Assembly (NCBI GenBank): GCA_012032345.1
Contig: JAAUQI010000009.1
Location: 44,484-108,483, forward strand
Direction: 5' to 3'
From: Leptolyngbyaceae cyanobacterium RM1_1_2
GTDB taxonomy: Bacteria > Cyanobacteriota > Cyanobacteriia > Phormidesmidales > Phormidesmidaceae
Length of the DNA: 64,000 nt
Below are positions 17,617 to 27,293 of the stretch, one piece after another (position 1 is the stretch's first letter; each line of letters opens with the position of its first letter). Both the position numbers and the translations under genes were made by a program. The notes under the pieces are model-generated. The model was not told where the DNA came from. It saw nothing but the letters and a program-made list of their open reading frames with translations, and did not search any database.

Positions 17617-19107
17617 ATGACTAACCTGTTCGTCAAGTCAGCACCCGCTCAGCGGATTCAGACAAAACACACGGTCGTTCACGTTAGCCTGCTCTTGTTT
17701 TTGGGCACTTCGCTGATCTACCTGGCCTTCTTGAAGCCCGGTATTTGGGGATTTGACGGTAGCGACATGCTGAATATGGCCAAATCTTTAGTTCTAGAAG
17801 GTGATTTTTCTATTCCTAAGGGAGCGGGTGCTGTTTTAGGGCGCGATGGACAATACTATTCCATTCGCTATCCGCTGCTGCCTGTGATCTCAACCCCCTT
17901 TGTGGCGGTAGGGCTTTGGCTGGGCCACGCGCTCAACCTGCCTACCCACTATACGGCAGCGGTTTGTGCTTTGATTGTCTCTATTTTGCTGACGGCTTGG
18001 AGCACGGTAGCGGTCTATCTTTTGGCCTTGCGTCTGGGCAGCAGTGCAGTCGGGGCCTATAGCGCAGCGCTCTGTTTTGCGTTTGGCACAGTAGCGCTGG
18101 TTTACGGGCATCAGTTTTTTGCTGAACCCTTGCTGGCTGCTCTAACAGTAACAGCCGTATTGCTGGCCTTCCAGGCTTCTCCGTCAGCGTGGGGGGTGGG
18201 GGGCTTGACAATGCTCAGTATAATGGCCAAACCGGCAGGGATCGTTATCGGGCCGGTGCTGGCGGGTTATTTTTTATTAAAGCGCTACTCGTTGAAACGG
18301 GTTGCTCTGCCATTGCTGGGAACAGCAATGGGAGTTTTGCTCTACATGGCCTATAACTACCTGCGCTTTGGCAGCATCTTCAGCGCGGGTCAATCGACTT
18401 CTCGCTTTACCCTGGAGGGTTTTATCCCTCGTCTGGTGGGCCTGCTACTTAGCCCCGGTGCCGGGGGTGGGCTGTTTTGGTATTGTCCTGTCACTTTGCT
18501 GGCGGGGGTAGGCCTTTGGAAGCTGGCTAAGGGCGATCGCTTAGCAGAAGCCTTGGCAGTGCTGGGAATGTTCAGCAGCTACTGGATTTTGTACTCATTT
18601 TGGCAGTTTGGCGGGTGGAGCTGGGGGCCACGCTTTTTGGTGCCTACCCTGCCGCTGCTGCTGGCCCCAACCGCCCTGCTCGATGCTCGTGGACGACGCT
18701 GGCTGCTGGCTTTGGCCGCTGTCGGTTTTTTGGTCAATGTGCCCACGCTGCTGACGTTCTACCAGCGCTACTACGCCGAAGCCTCCGATGCTGGCAAATT
18801 AGTTCAGGCCTTAGCGCTCTGGGGCAATGGCCTGGATGCGCCGTTATTTAATATCTGGGGAGCCGCTTTGCGGCAGCTAGACGTTGCTCTTAGTGTCGAT
18901 GTTCGCAGCGTTTTAAACAGTGCCGGAACACCTCCTGCAGCCGGAAATTTGCTCAGCGCTGACCTCATGCAGGTGATGGCAGTATGGTGGTGGTTTTTAC
19001 CAGCAGTAGGCATGCCGCTCTGGCTGGGTATTGTAGCAGCACTCGGCCTGATCGCTGGTGGGGTTAGCTGCCTCTGGGGATGGGCACAGCAGAGTAGGCG
19101 CTTGTGA
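17617..19107 (+). CDS. Multi-pass membrane protein, GT-C/GT39-like glycosyltransferase candidate
   Basis: 496 residues with about ten hydrophobic helices starting near residue 24. The first periplasmic loop contains an acidic pair (FDGSDMLNMAKSLV), then YYSIRYPLLPVISTPF. This layout is like dolichyl/undecaprenyl-phosphate-sugar-dependent GT-C enzymes (PMT/ArnT/GT39, GT87), in which an acidic residue in loop 1 is catalytic. Assignment rests on topology and this motif only. No sugar or acceptor can be inferred. Glycosyltransferases further along (22134, 25889) make an envelope role reasonable. Confidence 0.65.
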   Translation: MTNLFVKSAPAQRIQTKHTVVHVSLLLFLGTSLIYLAFLKPGIWGFDGSDMLNMAKSLVLEGDFSIPKGAGAVLGRDGQYYSIRYPLLPVISTPFVAVGLWLGHALNLPTHYTAAVCALIVSILLTAWSTVAVYLLALRLGSSAVGAYSAALCFAFGTVALVYGHQFFAEPLLAALTVTAVLLAFQASPSAWGVGGLTMLSIMAKPAGIVIGPVLAGYFLLKRYSLKRVALPLLGTAMGVLLYMAYNYLRFGSIFSAGQSTSRFTLEGFIPRLVGLLLSPGAGGGLFWYCPVTLLAGVGLWKLAKGDRLAEALAVLGMFSSYWILYSFWQFGGWSWGPRFLVPTLPLLLAPTALLDARGRRWLLALAAVGFLVNVPTLLTFYQRYYAEASDAGKLVQALALWGNGLDAPLFNIWGAALRQLDVALSVDVRSVLNSAGTPPAAGNLLSADLMQVMAVWWWFLPAVGMPLWLGIVAALGLIAGGVSCLWGWAQQSRRL

Positions 19108-19217
19108 GGTTGTCACCCGTAACCAGTTATAAGAGTCACATACTTTGATTTTTTGACACTGGCAGATAGGTTTCATAGCCGATTTAGGTTCTCTTTAAAG
19201 CAGCCTAGAAATTACAA

Positions 19218-19236
19218 AGGCGCGATGGTCGCGCCT
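19218..19236 (-). terminator. Hairpin downstream of pgk, possible terminator
   Basis: A perfect 8-bp stem with a 3-nt loop (AGGCGCGA-TGG-TCGCGCCT) between the convergent GT-C-like gene and pgk, about 50 bp past the pgk stop. On the minus strand it is followed by TTGTAATTT, a weak T tract. It may serve pgk, or both directions. Confidence 0.45.
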
Positions 19237-19286
19237 CCGTAGAAAAAAACGTCAATAAATCGGTTCTCCTCTGCCCTCAAGCGCTA

Positions 19287-20500
19287 TTACGCTTCATCTA
19301 GGGCGGCAATTCCGGGCAGCTCTTTACCTTCGAGCAGCTCCAGACTGGCCCCCCCCCGGTAGAAATATGGCTCATCTGCTCAGCGACGCCGACTTTCTCA
19401 ACCGCTGCTACAGAATCACCCCCGCCAATGATGGTGATACAGCCTTTTCCGGTCAGCTCAGCCAGCGTGTGAGCGATCGCTTCAGTCCCCTGAGCAAATT
19501 GGTCAAACTCAAACACGCCCATCGGCCCGTTCCAGATCACGCTCTTGCAGCTAGAAAGCGCCGTTTGGAAAGTTTTGACTGAATCTGGCCCAATATCTAA
19601 GCCCATCCAGCCGTCGGGAATATTCTCGACACTGACGGTTTGAGCCTTGGCATCGGGTGCGAAATTGTCGGCTACCACCACATCGGTCGGCAGCAGTAAG
19701 TCAACGCCTTTCTCTTTCGCTTTGGCTTCTAATTTTTTGGCCAGTTCCAGCTTGTCTGCTTCTACCAAAGACTTGCCTACATTTAAACCCCGGGCTTTAT
19801 AGAAGGTAAAGATCATGCCGCCGCCAATTAGCAGCTTGTCTACCTTATCAAGCAGAGTTTCAATCACGCCGATTTTGCTAGAAACCTTGGAGCCGCCAAT
19901 GATAGCTGCTAAGGGTTTTTGAGGATTTTCGATCGCATTCTGTAAGTACTGCAGCTCTTTTTCAATTAGATAGCCTGCAACTGCAGGACTGAGATACTGA
20001 GTCACGCCTTCAGTAGAGGCATGTGCCCGGTGCGCTGTACCAAAAGCATCGTTGACATAAAGGTCGGCATTAGCGGCTAGCTGTTTGGCAAAGTCTGGAT
20101 CGTTTTTTTCTTCACCCTCATAAAAGCGAACATTCTCTAACAGCGCTACCTGACCCTCTTTGAGGTTACTAACGGCACTGGCGACTTTATCGCCGATGCA
20201 GTCATCACACTTAACAACTTCCTGGCCCAATAGCTCCGATAGACGTTTGGCAACCTGGTTTAGGCGCATACTCTCTATAACTTTGCCCTTGGGTCGCCCC
20301 ATATGGCTAGTGAGGAGTACTTTGGCTCCTTTGCCTGTTAGATCCTGAATGGTGGGAAGGGCTGCTCGAATTCGAGTATCGTCGGTGATATTGCCTTGAT
20401 CGTCTAAAGGCACGTTGAAATCCGCTCGAACCAGCACCCGCTTACCAGAGACGTCAGACGCCGATAAACTCGCCACTGTTTTTTTGGCCACAGTCTCCAA
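19287..20500 (-). CDS. pgk: Phosphoglycerate kinase, with a 1-base frameshift near the 3' end
   Basis: Pgk transfers the phosphate of 1,3-bisphosphoglycerate to ADP (the reverse in the Calvin cycle). Typical stretches are [38 protein letters not shown] and [12 protein letters not shown]. After MSHISTGGG the frame as written runs off to [16 protein letters not shown] and stops at 19298. One extra G in the tract of nine (19349-19357 on the plus strand) would restore [20 protein letters not shown] and a stop at 19287-19289, the normal end including the nucleotide-loop motif. All other parts are intact, so a sequencing error or a very recent mutation is likely. The gene is convergent with 17617-19107 and divergent from the stress protein gene. 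Confidence 0.93.
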
Positions 20501-20676
20501 ACCTCCTGCTTGCGTTTATTACAATATGCACAGCTCAATCAAAAGCAGAGTAAAGCTTGCACTACTCTAGATCTCAGAGTCTGAACAGTGAACTTTTCAG
20601 ACCCTAAATCCAGCTACTAGGTATATAAGCCTATCAATACTATTTTACCGGAGTCTGAGTTCACCCTTACGAAGCC

Positions 20677-21084
20677 ATGTTTAATACTATTTTGTTTCCC
20701 ATCGATTTAAGCCCTGAGGCTGAGCAAGCCGCCAGCCTGGCAGTTGATTTAGTTAATCTGCACCAGAGCCGTCTGATTGTTTTGTCCGTGGTTGAATCTG
20801 ACATTGGAGAAGCTAGTCAAGCCAGTAGTCAAACCTCGCCAGCAGCGGTCGCACGCTTGCTAACGCAGGCTAAATCTTTGTTTGCTGAAAAAGGCGTTAG
20901 CTGCGAAACCTTAGAGCGTGAAGGCCAGCCAGCTTTTGTGATCTGTGATGTCGCTGATGAAATTAACGCAGACCTGATTGTGATGGGCTGTCGGGGTATT
21001 GGTTTAATTGAGGAAGCCAAGACTGAGAGCGTCACCAACCGAGTGATTAACCTATCGCCCTGTCCTGTTTTGGTTGTGCCGTAG
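20677..21084 (+). CDS. Universal stress protein, UspA family
   Basis: 135 residues, one Usp domain, beginning with NTILFPIDLSPEAEQAASLA and ending VINLSPCPVLVVP. The nucleotide-loop region MGCRGIGLIEEAKTESVTNRV keeps the first glycines of the G-x2-G-x9-G(S/T) pattern, but the last Gly is replaced by Glu before Ser-Val. ATP binding is therefore uncertain. Usp proteins of this size act as dimers in stress tolerance; the specific role is unknown. It is divergent from pgk with 176 bp between and is followed by rbgA after 84 bp. Confidence 0.92.
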   Translation: MFNTILFPIDLSPEAEQAASLAVDLVNLHQSRLIVLSVVESDIGEASQASSQTSPAAVARLLTQAKSLFAEKGVSCETLEREGQPAFVICDVADEINADLIVMGCRGIGLIEEAKTESVTNRVINLSPCPVLVVP

Positions 21085-21168
21085 ATTACTAAAGCGAAAG
21101 GGGCGCTCAGGGGGTTGGCAGTGCTAGATTGGCTAAAGCCAGCCCCATTCTTTCGTGCATTCCTCATC

Positions 21169-22050
21169 ATGACAAGCTCTCCTTCGATTCAGTGGTACCC
21201 CGGCCATATTGCTAAGGCAGAAAAAGCACTGACAGAGCAGCTTAAGCGAGTGGACGTGGTACTAGAGGTGAGAGATGCCCGGATTCCACTGGCCACCTGC
21301 CATCCCCAGATTGATCAGTGGTTGGGGAGTAGAGGTAAAGTCCTCGTCCTTAATCGCCAGGATATGATTTCTACGGAAGTACAGCAGGTCTGGACAGACT
21401 GGTTTAAGGCCCAAACTAAGCAGCCGTACTTTACAGACGCGCAGCATGGCAAGGGAGTTGCTGAGGTCGCTAAAGCGGCCCGCTCGGCAGGTGTTGCCAT
21501 GAATCAGCGTCGCCGCGATCGCGGCTTAAAACCGCGCCCGGTGCGAGCCGTCGTCATTGGTTTCCCAAACGTGGGTAAGTCAGCCCTGATCAATCGGCTG
21601 CTAAAGCGTCGAGTCGCAGAAAGTGCCCGTCGCCCTGGGGTGACCCGGCAGCTTCGTTGGATTCGGCTCTCTGATCAGCTAGAGCTGCTGGATGCTCCGG
21701 GCGTACTTCCGGCCCACCTGAAGGATCAATCAGCGGCTATTAAGCTAGCCATCTGTGATGATATTGGCACTGCCGCCTACGATAATCAGCGAGTAGCTGC
21801 CCAGTTTGTTGACCTAGTTAGACAGCTCCAGCAGCGATCGCCCTATCTGATGCCCCAGCGCATTTTTGAAACTCGTTACAGTTTGGCTGCAGACAAGATG
21901 AGTGGAGAGTCATACCTGGCTGCGCTAGCTGAAGTTCAACATCAGGGAGATGCTGAGCGAACCGCTCGGCGGGTACTGACCGATTTTCGTAAAGGAGATT
22001 TGGGCACTCTAGCCTTAGAATTGCCGCCTTGTCATCTGCAAACAAGCTGA
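21169..22050 (+). CDS. ylqF: Ribosome biogenesis GTPase RbgA/YlqF
   Basis: A circularly permuted GTPase that promotes late assembly of the 50S subunit. The permuted motif order is seen: NRQDMIS (G4), then GFPNVGKSALINRLLKR (G1), then LLDAPGVLPAHL (G3). The N-terminus IQWYPGHIAKAEKALTEQL is diagnostic of the family. A longer frame from TTG at 21115 adds 18 residues without family support, so ATG 21169 is preferred. The product is 293 residues. It follows the Usp gene closely. The next gene's frame opens within its last codons. Confidence 0.94.
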   Translation: MTSSPSIQWYPGHIAKAEKALTEQLKRVDVVLEVRDARIPLATCHPQIDQWLGSRGKVLVLNRQDMISTEVQQVWTDWFKAQTKQPYFTDAQHGKGVAEVAKAARSAGVAMNQRRRDRGLKPRPVRAVVIGFPNVGKSALINRLLKRRVAESARRPGVTRQLRWIRLSDQLELLDAPGVLPAHLKDQSAAIKLAICDDIGTAAYDNQRVAAQFVDLVRQLQQRSPYLMPQRIFETRYSLAADKMSGESYLAALAEVQHQGDAERTARRVLTDFRKGDLGTLALELPPCHLQTS

Positions 22051-22133
22051 TCAGGCTCTGGTCAGGTCTTCCTACTCAGTTAGTCGGCAGTTTGCTGAAC
22101 CTTCTAGATGTACAGCATCCAGGAAAGCGCTCA

Positions 22134-23333
22134 ATGGGTGTAGACAACTTCAAAATTTCGATTATTGCCAGCGATTTGTCTCGACAAGGGGCTGGCCGGT
22201 GGGGAGGGGCTGTTAGACCCTTCTTGCTCTCACAGGCGCTCAGACATCTGGGCTATGAAGTTGAGATTTTAGGATTTGCTGAAGATGGTGGCCCAGCGGT
22301 GGCCGATCTGCCGGTCACTGCAATTCCCGGAGGGGCTTATCCTCAGTTTTTTCGTTCTGCTCAGCAGCTACTGTGTCAAATACAGGGTGACTTAATATAT
22401 GCCTATAAGCTCAAGCCCAGCAGCTTTGGGCTAGCGCTGATGCATAAGCTCAAAACCCAAAAACCTGTTTTTTTAGATATTGACGATTGGGAACTCAGCT
22501 GGCACGGGGGCGATCGCTGGCAGTATCCGCTGTCTCTGCGACAGTTGGCTAGAGACGTGATTAGGCCAGACGGTGCCCTGAGACAGCCCGATCACCCGCT
22601 TTACCTGCGCTGGATAGAGCGCTGCACCCCTTGGGCCGATGTAGTCACTTTGCACACGCAGTTTCTGCGCGATCGCTTTGGCGGAGTTTATGTCCCCAAC
22701 GGCAAAGACACGAACCTGTTTGATCCTGAGCGCTATGACGCCGAAGCCAGCCGTCGCAAATATGGACTTAGCGCTTATCGGGTACTGATGTTTCCGGGGG
22801 CACCGCGTCCTTATAAAGGATTAGAAGATATTTTGAGCGCCCTTGACCTGATTGACCAGCCCGACTATCGACTGGTGATTGTGGGGGGCAGTCCCTATGA
22901 CGACTATGACGAACAGCTAATGCAGCGCTGGCAGCGCTGGATTATTAAGCTGCCGATTTTTCCCTCTGCGGCAATGCCAGAGGTCGTGGCGGCAGCTCAC
23001 GTTATTGTAGTACCTCAGCAAGATACTCCAGCCGCCCAGGCCCAATTTCCGCTAAAGCTTACAGACGGTATGTCAATGGCCAAGCCCGTTTTAGCTACGC
23101 GAGTAGGAGATATAGCCGCCATTTTAGCGGGTACTGGATATTTGGTTGAGCCTAACTCGCCCGCTCAGCTTGCAGACAGCATTCGGTGGATTTTCAAACA
23201 TTTTGACCAAGCGTTGCAGCAGGGGCAACAGGCAAGACAGCGATGTCTGCAGCACTATAGCATTGAGTCAATGGCAGATTTACTTTCCCATCTGATTCAA
23301 CCCTATACGGCTGTGAGAAAGGCACATAAATAA
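22134..23333 (+). CDS. Glycosyltransferase, GT4 (GT-B fold)
   Basis: About 399 residues from the chosen ATG (MGVDNFKISIIASD). The open frame extends back to a TTG at 22029 inside rbgA, but the conserved Rossmann start begins at KISIIAS. The N-terminal domain has GGAVRPFLLSQALRHLGYEVE. The C-terminal domain has LMFPGAPRPYKGLEDILSAL, then LVIVGGSPYDDYDEQLM and a donor-site region PLKLTDGMSMAKPVLATRVG, in which the usual E-x7-E loop is modified. Substrate unknown. The exporter gene follows after about 98 bp on the same strand, which suggests envelope polysaccharide or glycolipid synthesis. Confidence 0.85.
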   Translation: MGVDNFKISIIASDLSRQGAGRWGGAVRPFLLSQALRHLGYEVEILGFAEDGGPAVADLPVTAIPGGAYPQFFRSAQQLLCQIQGDLIYAYKLKPSSFGLALMHKLKTQKPVFLDIDDWELSWHGGDRWQYPLSLRQLARDVIRPDGALRQPDHPLYLRWIERCTPWADVVTLHTQFLRDRFGGVYVPNGKDTNLFDPERYDAEASRRKYGLSAYRVLMFPGAPRPYKGLEDILSALDLIDQPDYRLVIVGGSPYDDYDEQLMQRWQRWIIKLPIFPSAAMPEVVAAAHVIVVPQQDTPAAQAQFPLKLTDGMSMAKPVLATRVGDIAAILAGTGYLVEPNSPAQLADSIRWIFKHFDQALQQGQQARQRCLQHYSIESMADLLSHLIQPYTAVRKAHK

Positions 23334-23431
23334 TGATGTTCTTAGCTGCTTCGGGTCAAACTGGTCTACTCGAGTCAATCAGGTTCAGTTCAGCGTTGTC
23401 AACCAAATTTTAATCAAGCGGTCTAAATTAG

Positions 23432-25444
23432 ATGTCCCCTAACAAACTACTGTTGAAGTTTTCGCTCAGACATCCTACTTGGATTACATTGACAACTCTC
23501 CTAGGTTTTTCGGGAGCAATTTTTAACGGCGTTAGTACAACTTTAATCATCCCTGTCCTGCTCGAATTATTGGGGCAGGATTTGCAGCAGTCCGTAAGTT
23601 TGCCGCCGATTGTATCTGACTTCTATGGTTTTTTTGAGCGTTTTCCAGACAATCAGCGTATTGCCTTGATGCTGATGATTGTGTTTTTAGCCATTGTTTT
23701 AAAGAACATGGCTAACTACGCCAGTGCCATGTCGAGCGCTATCCTGATTCAAAATCTGGTCAATGACATTCGCTTAGATGGCTTGAACCTTTTGCTTGAA
23801 GTGGATTTAGACTATCACTTTAAAATGCGATCGGGTGATATTATGCAGCGACTCAACGATCAGGTAAATCGAACAGCCGCAGCTATTAAAACTCTAATTG
23901 ATATCGCTAGAATTGCTTTAAATATTGCATTTTTCATTGTCTTGCTGCTAGCTATTTCTTGGAAACTAACGCTGACAGCAACTGTTCTACTGTCGCTGGT
24001 TTTTGTTGTGAATCAGTCTGCGATCGCCCGGGCTAGAAAATTTGGTGAGCAGCTGTCAGAAACTTCTAAGTTTTATTCGATTCGGGTATTAGAGATGCTA
24101 GGTGGCATTCGCTTAGTCCGCTCAACCGCCAACGAAAGCAGAGAATTTGAGCGAATTAAGGATTTAATTGTTGAGCGGGAAAAAGCCAGCTTTGAATCAC
24201 AGGCTAACTTTGCCTTACTCGGCCCCATCAACGAGATTGGCAGCATCTTAGCCTTAATTCTCATGGTTTTTATTGGCCGGGCCATCTTTAACGATCGCCT
24301 GGATGCGCTGGCGACCATTTTACTAACTTACCTATTTTTACTCTCACGACTGATTCCGTTTTTGGGGCAATTAAATGCAGCGCGGGGGCGGTTTTCTAAC
24401 AGCATCGCCAGTATTGAGGTTGTTCACGATTTTCTACGCCGTGATGATAAGCCCTTTATGGTCAATGGCTCAGTTCCTTTTAAAGGAATTCAAAAAGAGA
24501 TTCACTTTGATCATATTTCTTTTCGGTATCCGGGCACAGATGCTTTAGTGATAAACGATGTGGACTTGCGTTTACCCAAAGGCTCAACTTTGGCACTGGT
24601 TGGATCTTCTGGTGCCGGCAAGTCAACTTTAGCTGACTTATTGCCTAGATTTTATGACCCGACCGCAGGCAAGATTACAGTTGACGGATATCTATTGACA
24701 GAGTTTGAACTGGGTAGCCTGCGTCGGTGCATGGGAATTGTCAGTCAGGATACGTTTCTGTTTAATGCTTCGATTCGAGATAACATTGCCTATGCCCGTC
24801 CGCAAGCGACAGATCATGAAATTTTAGAGGCCGCTAAGCGAGCAAACGCCTATGAGTTTATCAATCGCCTACCCGAGGGCGTTGAAACACTTATTGGCGA
24901 TCGCGGTGTTTTGCTCTCGGGCGGTCAGCGTCAGCGTTTAGCGATCGCCCGAGCGCTGGTACAAGACCCGGATATTTTGATTCTTGACGAAGCCACTAGC
25001 GCCCTGGATTCAATATCTGAGCGCATTGTACAAAAAGCTTTAGATGACCTGCGCCGCGATCGCACAACGCTGGTGATTGCTCATCGCCTGTCTACCATTC
25101 AAAGCGCCGATCAAATTGCCGTACTCGATGGCGGACAGGTTGTAGAGATCGGCACCCACGAACAGCTCTTGCGGCAGGGTACCTACTACAAACGGCTCTA
25201 TATGCTACAGCTCAATGAATCTACACAGCAAATCATCAAAGCAGCTCAGAGCGAACGGCTGACTCAGTTTTCTTACGAAATTCGCAATCATCTCAATACG
25301 GTCTTAGGTTCACTGCAGCTACTCGCTGATGGTCTCGCTGATGATCCTCAGGAGCGTAGAGAGCTGACGGAAGAGGCCTATCAGTCAGCCCTAGAACTGC
25401 TGCAGCGGCTAGAAACGGGTGAAAAAGAAGTCAAGGCATTGTGA
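23432..25444 (+). CDS. ABC exporter, MsbA/HepA-like, with a C-terminal HisKA-like tail
   Basis: A 670-residue half-transporter. The membrane domain (about residues 15-320) has six helices. The ATPase domain follows with Walker A GSSGAGKST near residue 391, signature LSGGQRQR, Walker B ILILDEATSALDS and the switch His in IAHRLST. It resembles cyanobacterial HepA-type exporters for envelope glycolipids or polysaccharides. Residues about 608-670 are extra: LTQFSYEIRNHLNTVLGSLQ and the following helix copy the two-helix dimerisation domain of histidine kinases, but the phosphorylated His of SHELRTPLN is Tyr here. So it cannot be a phosphotransfer site in the usual way. It is next to a GT4 glycosyltransferase. 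Confidence 0.92.
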   Translation: MSPNKLLLKFSLRHPTWITLTTLLGFSGAIFNGVSTTLIIPVLLELLGQDLQQSVSLPPIVSDFYGFFERFPDNQRIALMLMIVFLAIVLKNMANYASAMSSAILIQNLVNDIRLDGLNLLLEVDLDYHFKMRSGDIMQRLNDQVNRTAAAIKTLIDIARIALNIAFFIVLLLAISWKLTLTATVLLSLVFVVNQSAIARARKFGEQLSETSKFYSIRVLEMLGGIRLVRSTANESREFERIKDLIVEREKASFESQANFALLGPINEIGSILALILMVFIGRAIFNDRLDALATILLTYLFLLSRLIPFLGQLNAARGRFSNSIASIEVVHDFLRRDDKPFMVNGSVPFKGIQKEIHFDHISFRYPGTDALVINDVDLRLPKGSTLALVGSSGAGKSTLADLLPRFYDPTAGKITVDGYLLTEFELGSLRRCMGIVSQDTFLFNASIRDNIAYARPQATDHEILEAAKRANAYEFINRLPEGVETLIGDRGVLLSGGQRQRLAIARALVQDPDILILDEATSALDSISERIVQKALDDLRRDRTTLVIAHRLSTIQSADQIAVLDGGQVVEIGTHEQLLRQGTYYKRLYMLQLNESTQQIIKAAQSERLTQFSYEIRNHLNTVLGSLQLLADGLADDPQERRELTEEAYQSALELLQRLETGEKEVKAL

Positions 25445-25471
25445 AAAACCTGGTAAAACAGGTTAGCTAGC

Positions 25472-25788
25472 TCAGGCTGGACAATGAGACTTCAGCAGTT
25501 TACGAGCTGCTTCAATTCTAGATGTTTCTCCTAGCAGCACACACTCCGACAGAATATTCAGATCAATTTCGGCTAGCCCAGGCATGAGACTACGGCTAGC
25601 TTTTTCGGCACAGCTTAACTGGCAGTGGTAGACCGCCAAAACCCCGTCTGCCCAAATCCAACTCTAAGGGCTTGATACGGCTCCAATTTTGAGGTGTCAC
25701 CGCTGGTAAAGTTTACCTCAACTTGAATCGGAGAGGGGCTGACGACACAGTTATGAACAATATGGCAATGGGGCTGCTCTGACGTCAT
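25472..25788 (-). pseudogene. Remnant of an Uma2-like (DUF820) gene, frameshifted and truncated
   Basis: On the minus strand two frames together resemble the C-terminal half of Uma2-family PD-(D/E)XK-like proteins. First comes PIQVEVNFTSGDTSKLEPYQ (the VEV...SGG..KLE.Y element). After a shift near 25652, WADGVLAVYHCQ and LMPGLAEIDLNILSECVL follow, running to a TGA at 25472-25474. An ATG exists at 25786-25788, but most of the N-terminal domain is absent. The identification is by eye. It fills the 444-bp gap between the ABC exporter and the GT4 gene, where no intact gene is present. Confidence 0.5.
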
Positions 25789-25888
25789 AACAAGCCGACC
25801 CTATCCCATTTGCACGGGGGGTGTCTTGAGCCTGAGCGTGTGTAATAGAGACGAGGTTTTTGGTTACTGCTAAAAAGACGGCCCGCGC

Positions 25889-27133
25889 TTAGCTCAGGTC
25901 AAAAGCTGACTTTTGCAGCAGGCGCGGTAGGGTGCGCCAAACCTGCGGAATTAGATGAGGCTTGGCTGTTTCAGCTCGGACTTGCTCAATTTCTGTCTGC
26001 AGCCGTTGACTCGCCTGTACCCAATCAAAATCAGCGATCGCCCGGTTTTTTCCCTGCTGACCTAGCGTCTGCCGTAAAGCGCTGTCATTCAAGAGCCGAC
26101 CGATAGCCTCTGCCACCCCTTGAAAACTAAAAGGATCGACGAGCAGCCCTGTTTCACCATCCACCACGGCATCAGGCACACCCCCACTCCGTCCGGCAAC
26201 AACCGCCAAACCACAGGCATTAGCTTCGAGATAAACAATGCCGAAGCCCTCTACTTCATGACTACCCAGCGGCTGCCGACTGACCATGACGAAGATATCG
26301 GCTAGGGCATAGTAAGCAGATAAGTCCTCGTTCTTGACTTCACCGACAAACCTGACCGCCTGAGACACACCCAGGTTTTCAGCAAGAGACACGAGCAAAT
26401 CACAGGCTGGCCCCTCACCCACAATCACATAAACAGTCTCTGGATGGCGCTGCAGAATATCAGGTAAAGCTTTAATTACCATATCGTGACCTTTACGCTC
26501 GATTAATCGCCCCACTGAAAGTAGTACCGGGCAATGACTAATCCGGTGTTGCTCTCGTAGCTGCTCTGTCCTCATGGGATTAGGAGCAGTTTGCCACTGG
26601 GCAGGCACAATACCGGGGTGAATAACCACTCGACGCGCCGCTGGAACCCCAAGCTGGGCTACTAGATCACTGGTGTAATAGCTATTCGAAACAACCCGGC
26701 TGGCTGCTAAAAGGACAATACTCATTAGCTGAGCTTTTTCGGCATCAGCCTGGTTTTCTAAAATCTCTTTACCGTGGGTATAGACAATGTAAGGCAGGCC
26801 CAGAGTTTGCTTTAGCCACCAGCCAGTCAGACCATCGGGCAATACTAGGCCACAGTGTACCAGATCGATCTGGTACTGCCGAATCAGCGGTAGCAGGGTC
26901 TTGAACCAGCGCCAGCGTCCGGGGCGACCCCAACGGTGCCATAGCTGGCTGAGTTTCTCAACTCGATACACAGGCAGCGGATAGTTTGCATCATGAAGGC
27001 TCCAGTTACCTTGATAGTCTGGGGTTAAAACAATGGTTTTTTCCTGGGGAAGATTTGAGAAAAGATGGTGATAGTAGTTTTCTCGTCCCCCAATACGAGG
27101 TAGAAAAGTGTCGCTCAGGAGTAAGGAGGCCAT
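25889..27133 (-). CDS. Glycosyltransferase, GT4 (GT-B fold)
   Basis: 414 residues. The N-terminal acceptor domain has FLPRIGGRENYYHHLF, with the glycine loop of GT4 enzymes. The donor domain has LLSVGRLIERKGHDMVIKAL, VYVIVGEGP, and the E-x7-E element in VEGFGIVYLEANACG, then GGVPDAVVDGETGLLVDP. This is the pattern of alpha-mannosyl/glucosyl transferases of the PimB/WaaG kind. It faces the exporter gene and may belong to the same envelope-glycan group, though on the opposite strand. The last 35 residues are less conserved and basic. Substrate unknown. Confidence 0.9.
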   Translation of the reverse strand: MASLLLSDTFLPRIGGRENYYHHLFSNLPQEKTIVLTPDYQGNWSLHDANYPLPVYRVEKLSQLWHRWGRPGRWRWFKTLLPLIRQYQIDLVHCGLVLPDGLTGWWLKQTLGLPYIVYTHGKEILENQADAEKAQLMSIVLLAASRVVSNSYYTSDLVAQLGVPAARRVVIHPGIVPAQWQTAPNPMRTEQLREQHRISHCPVLLSVGRLIERKGHDMVIKALPDILQRHPETVYVIVGEGPACDLLVSLAENLGVSQAVRFVGEVKNEDLSAYYALADIFVMVSRQPLGSHEVEGFGIVYLEANACGLAVVAGRSGGVPDAVVDGETGLLVDPFSFQGVAEAIGRLLNDSALRQTLGQQGKNRAIADFDWVQASQRLQTEIEQVRAETAKPHLIPQVWRTLPRLLQKSAFDLS

Positions 27134-27293
27134 AAAAAGACGGTAACGCTAGCGATTTGTTGCGGATAGCGGGTGATGGGCAGTCTTTTCTCAAGATGCC
27201 CAAACCCCTTGAATCATCACAGCTTTGCTGTCCTGCCAGCGATCGCTAAGCTTGAAGTCAGTTGTGCACTTGGCCCGAGCTATAGAATTCAGC

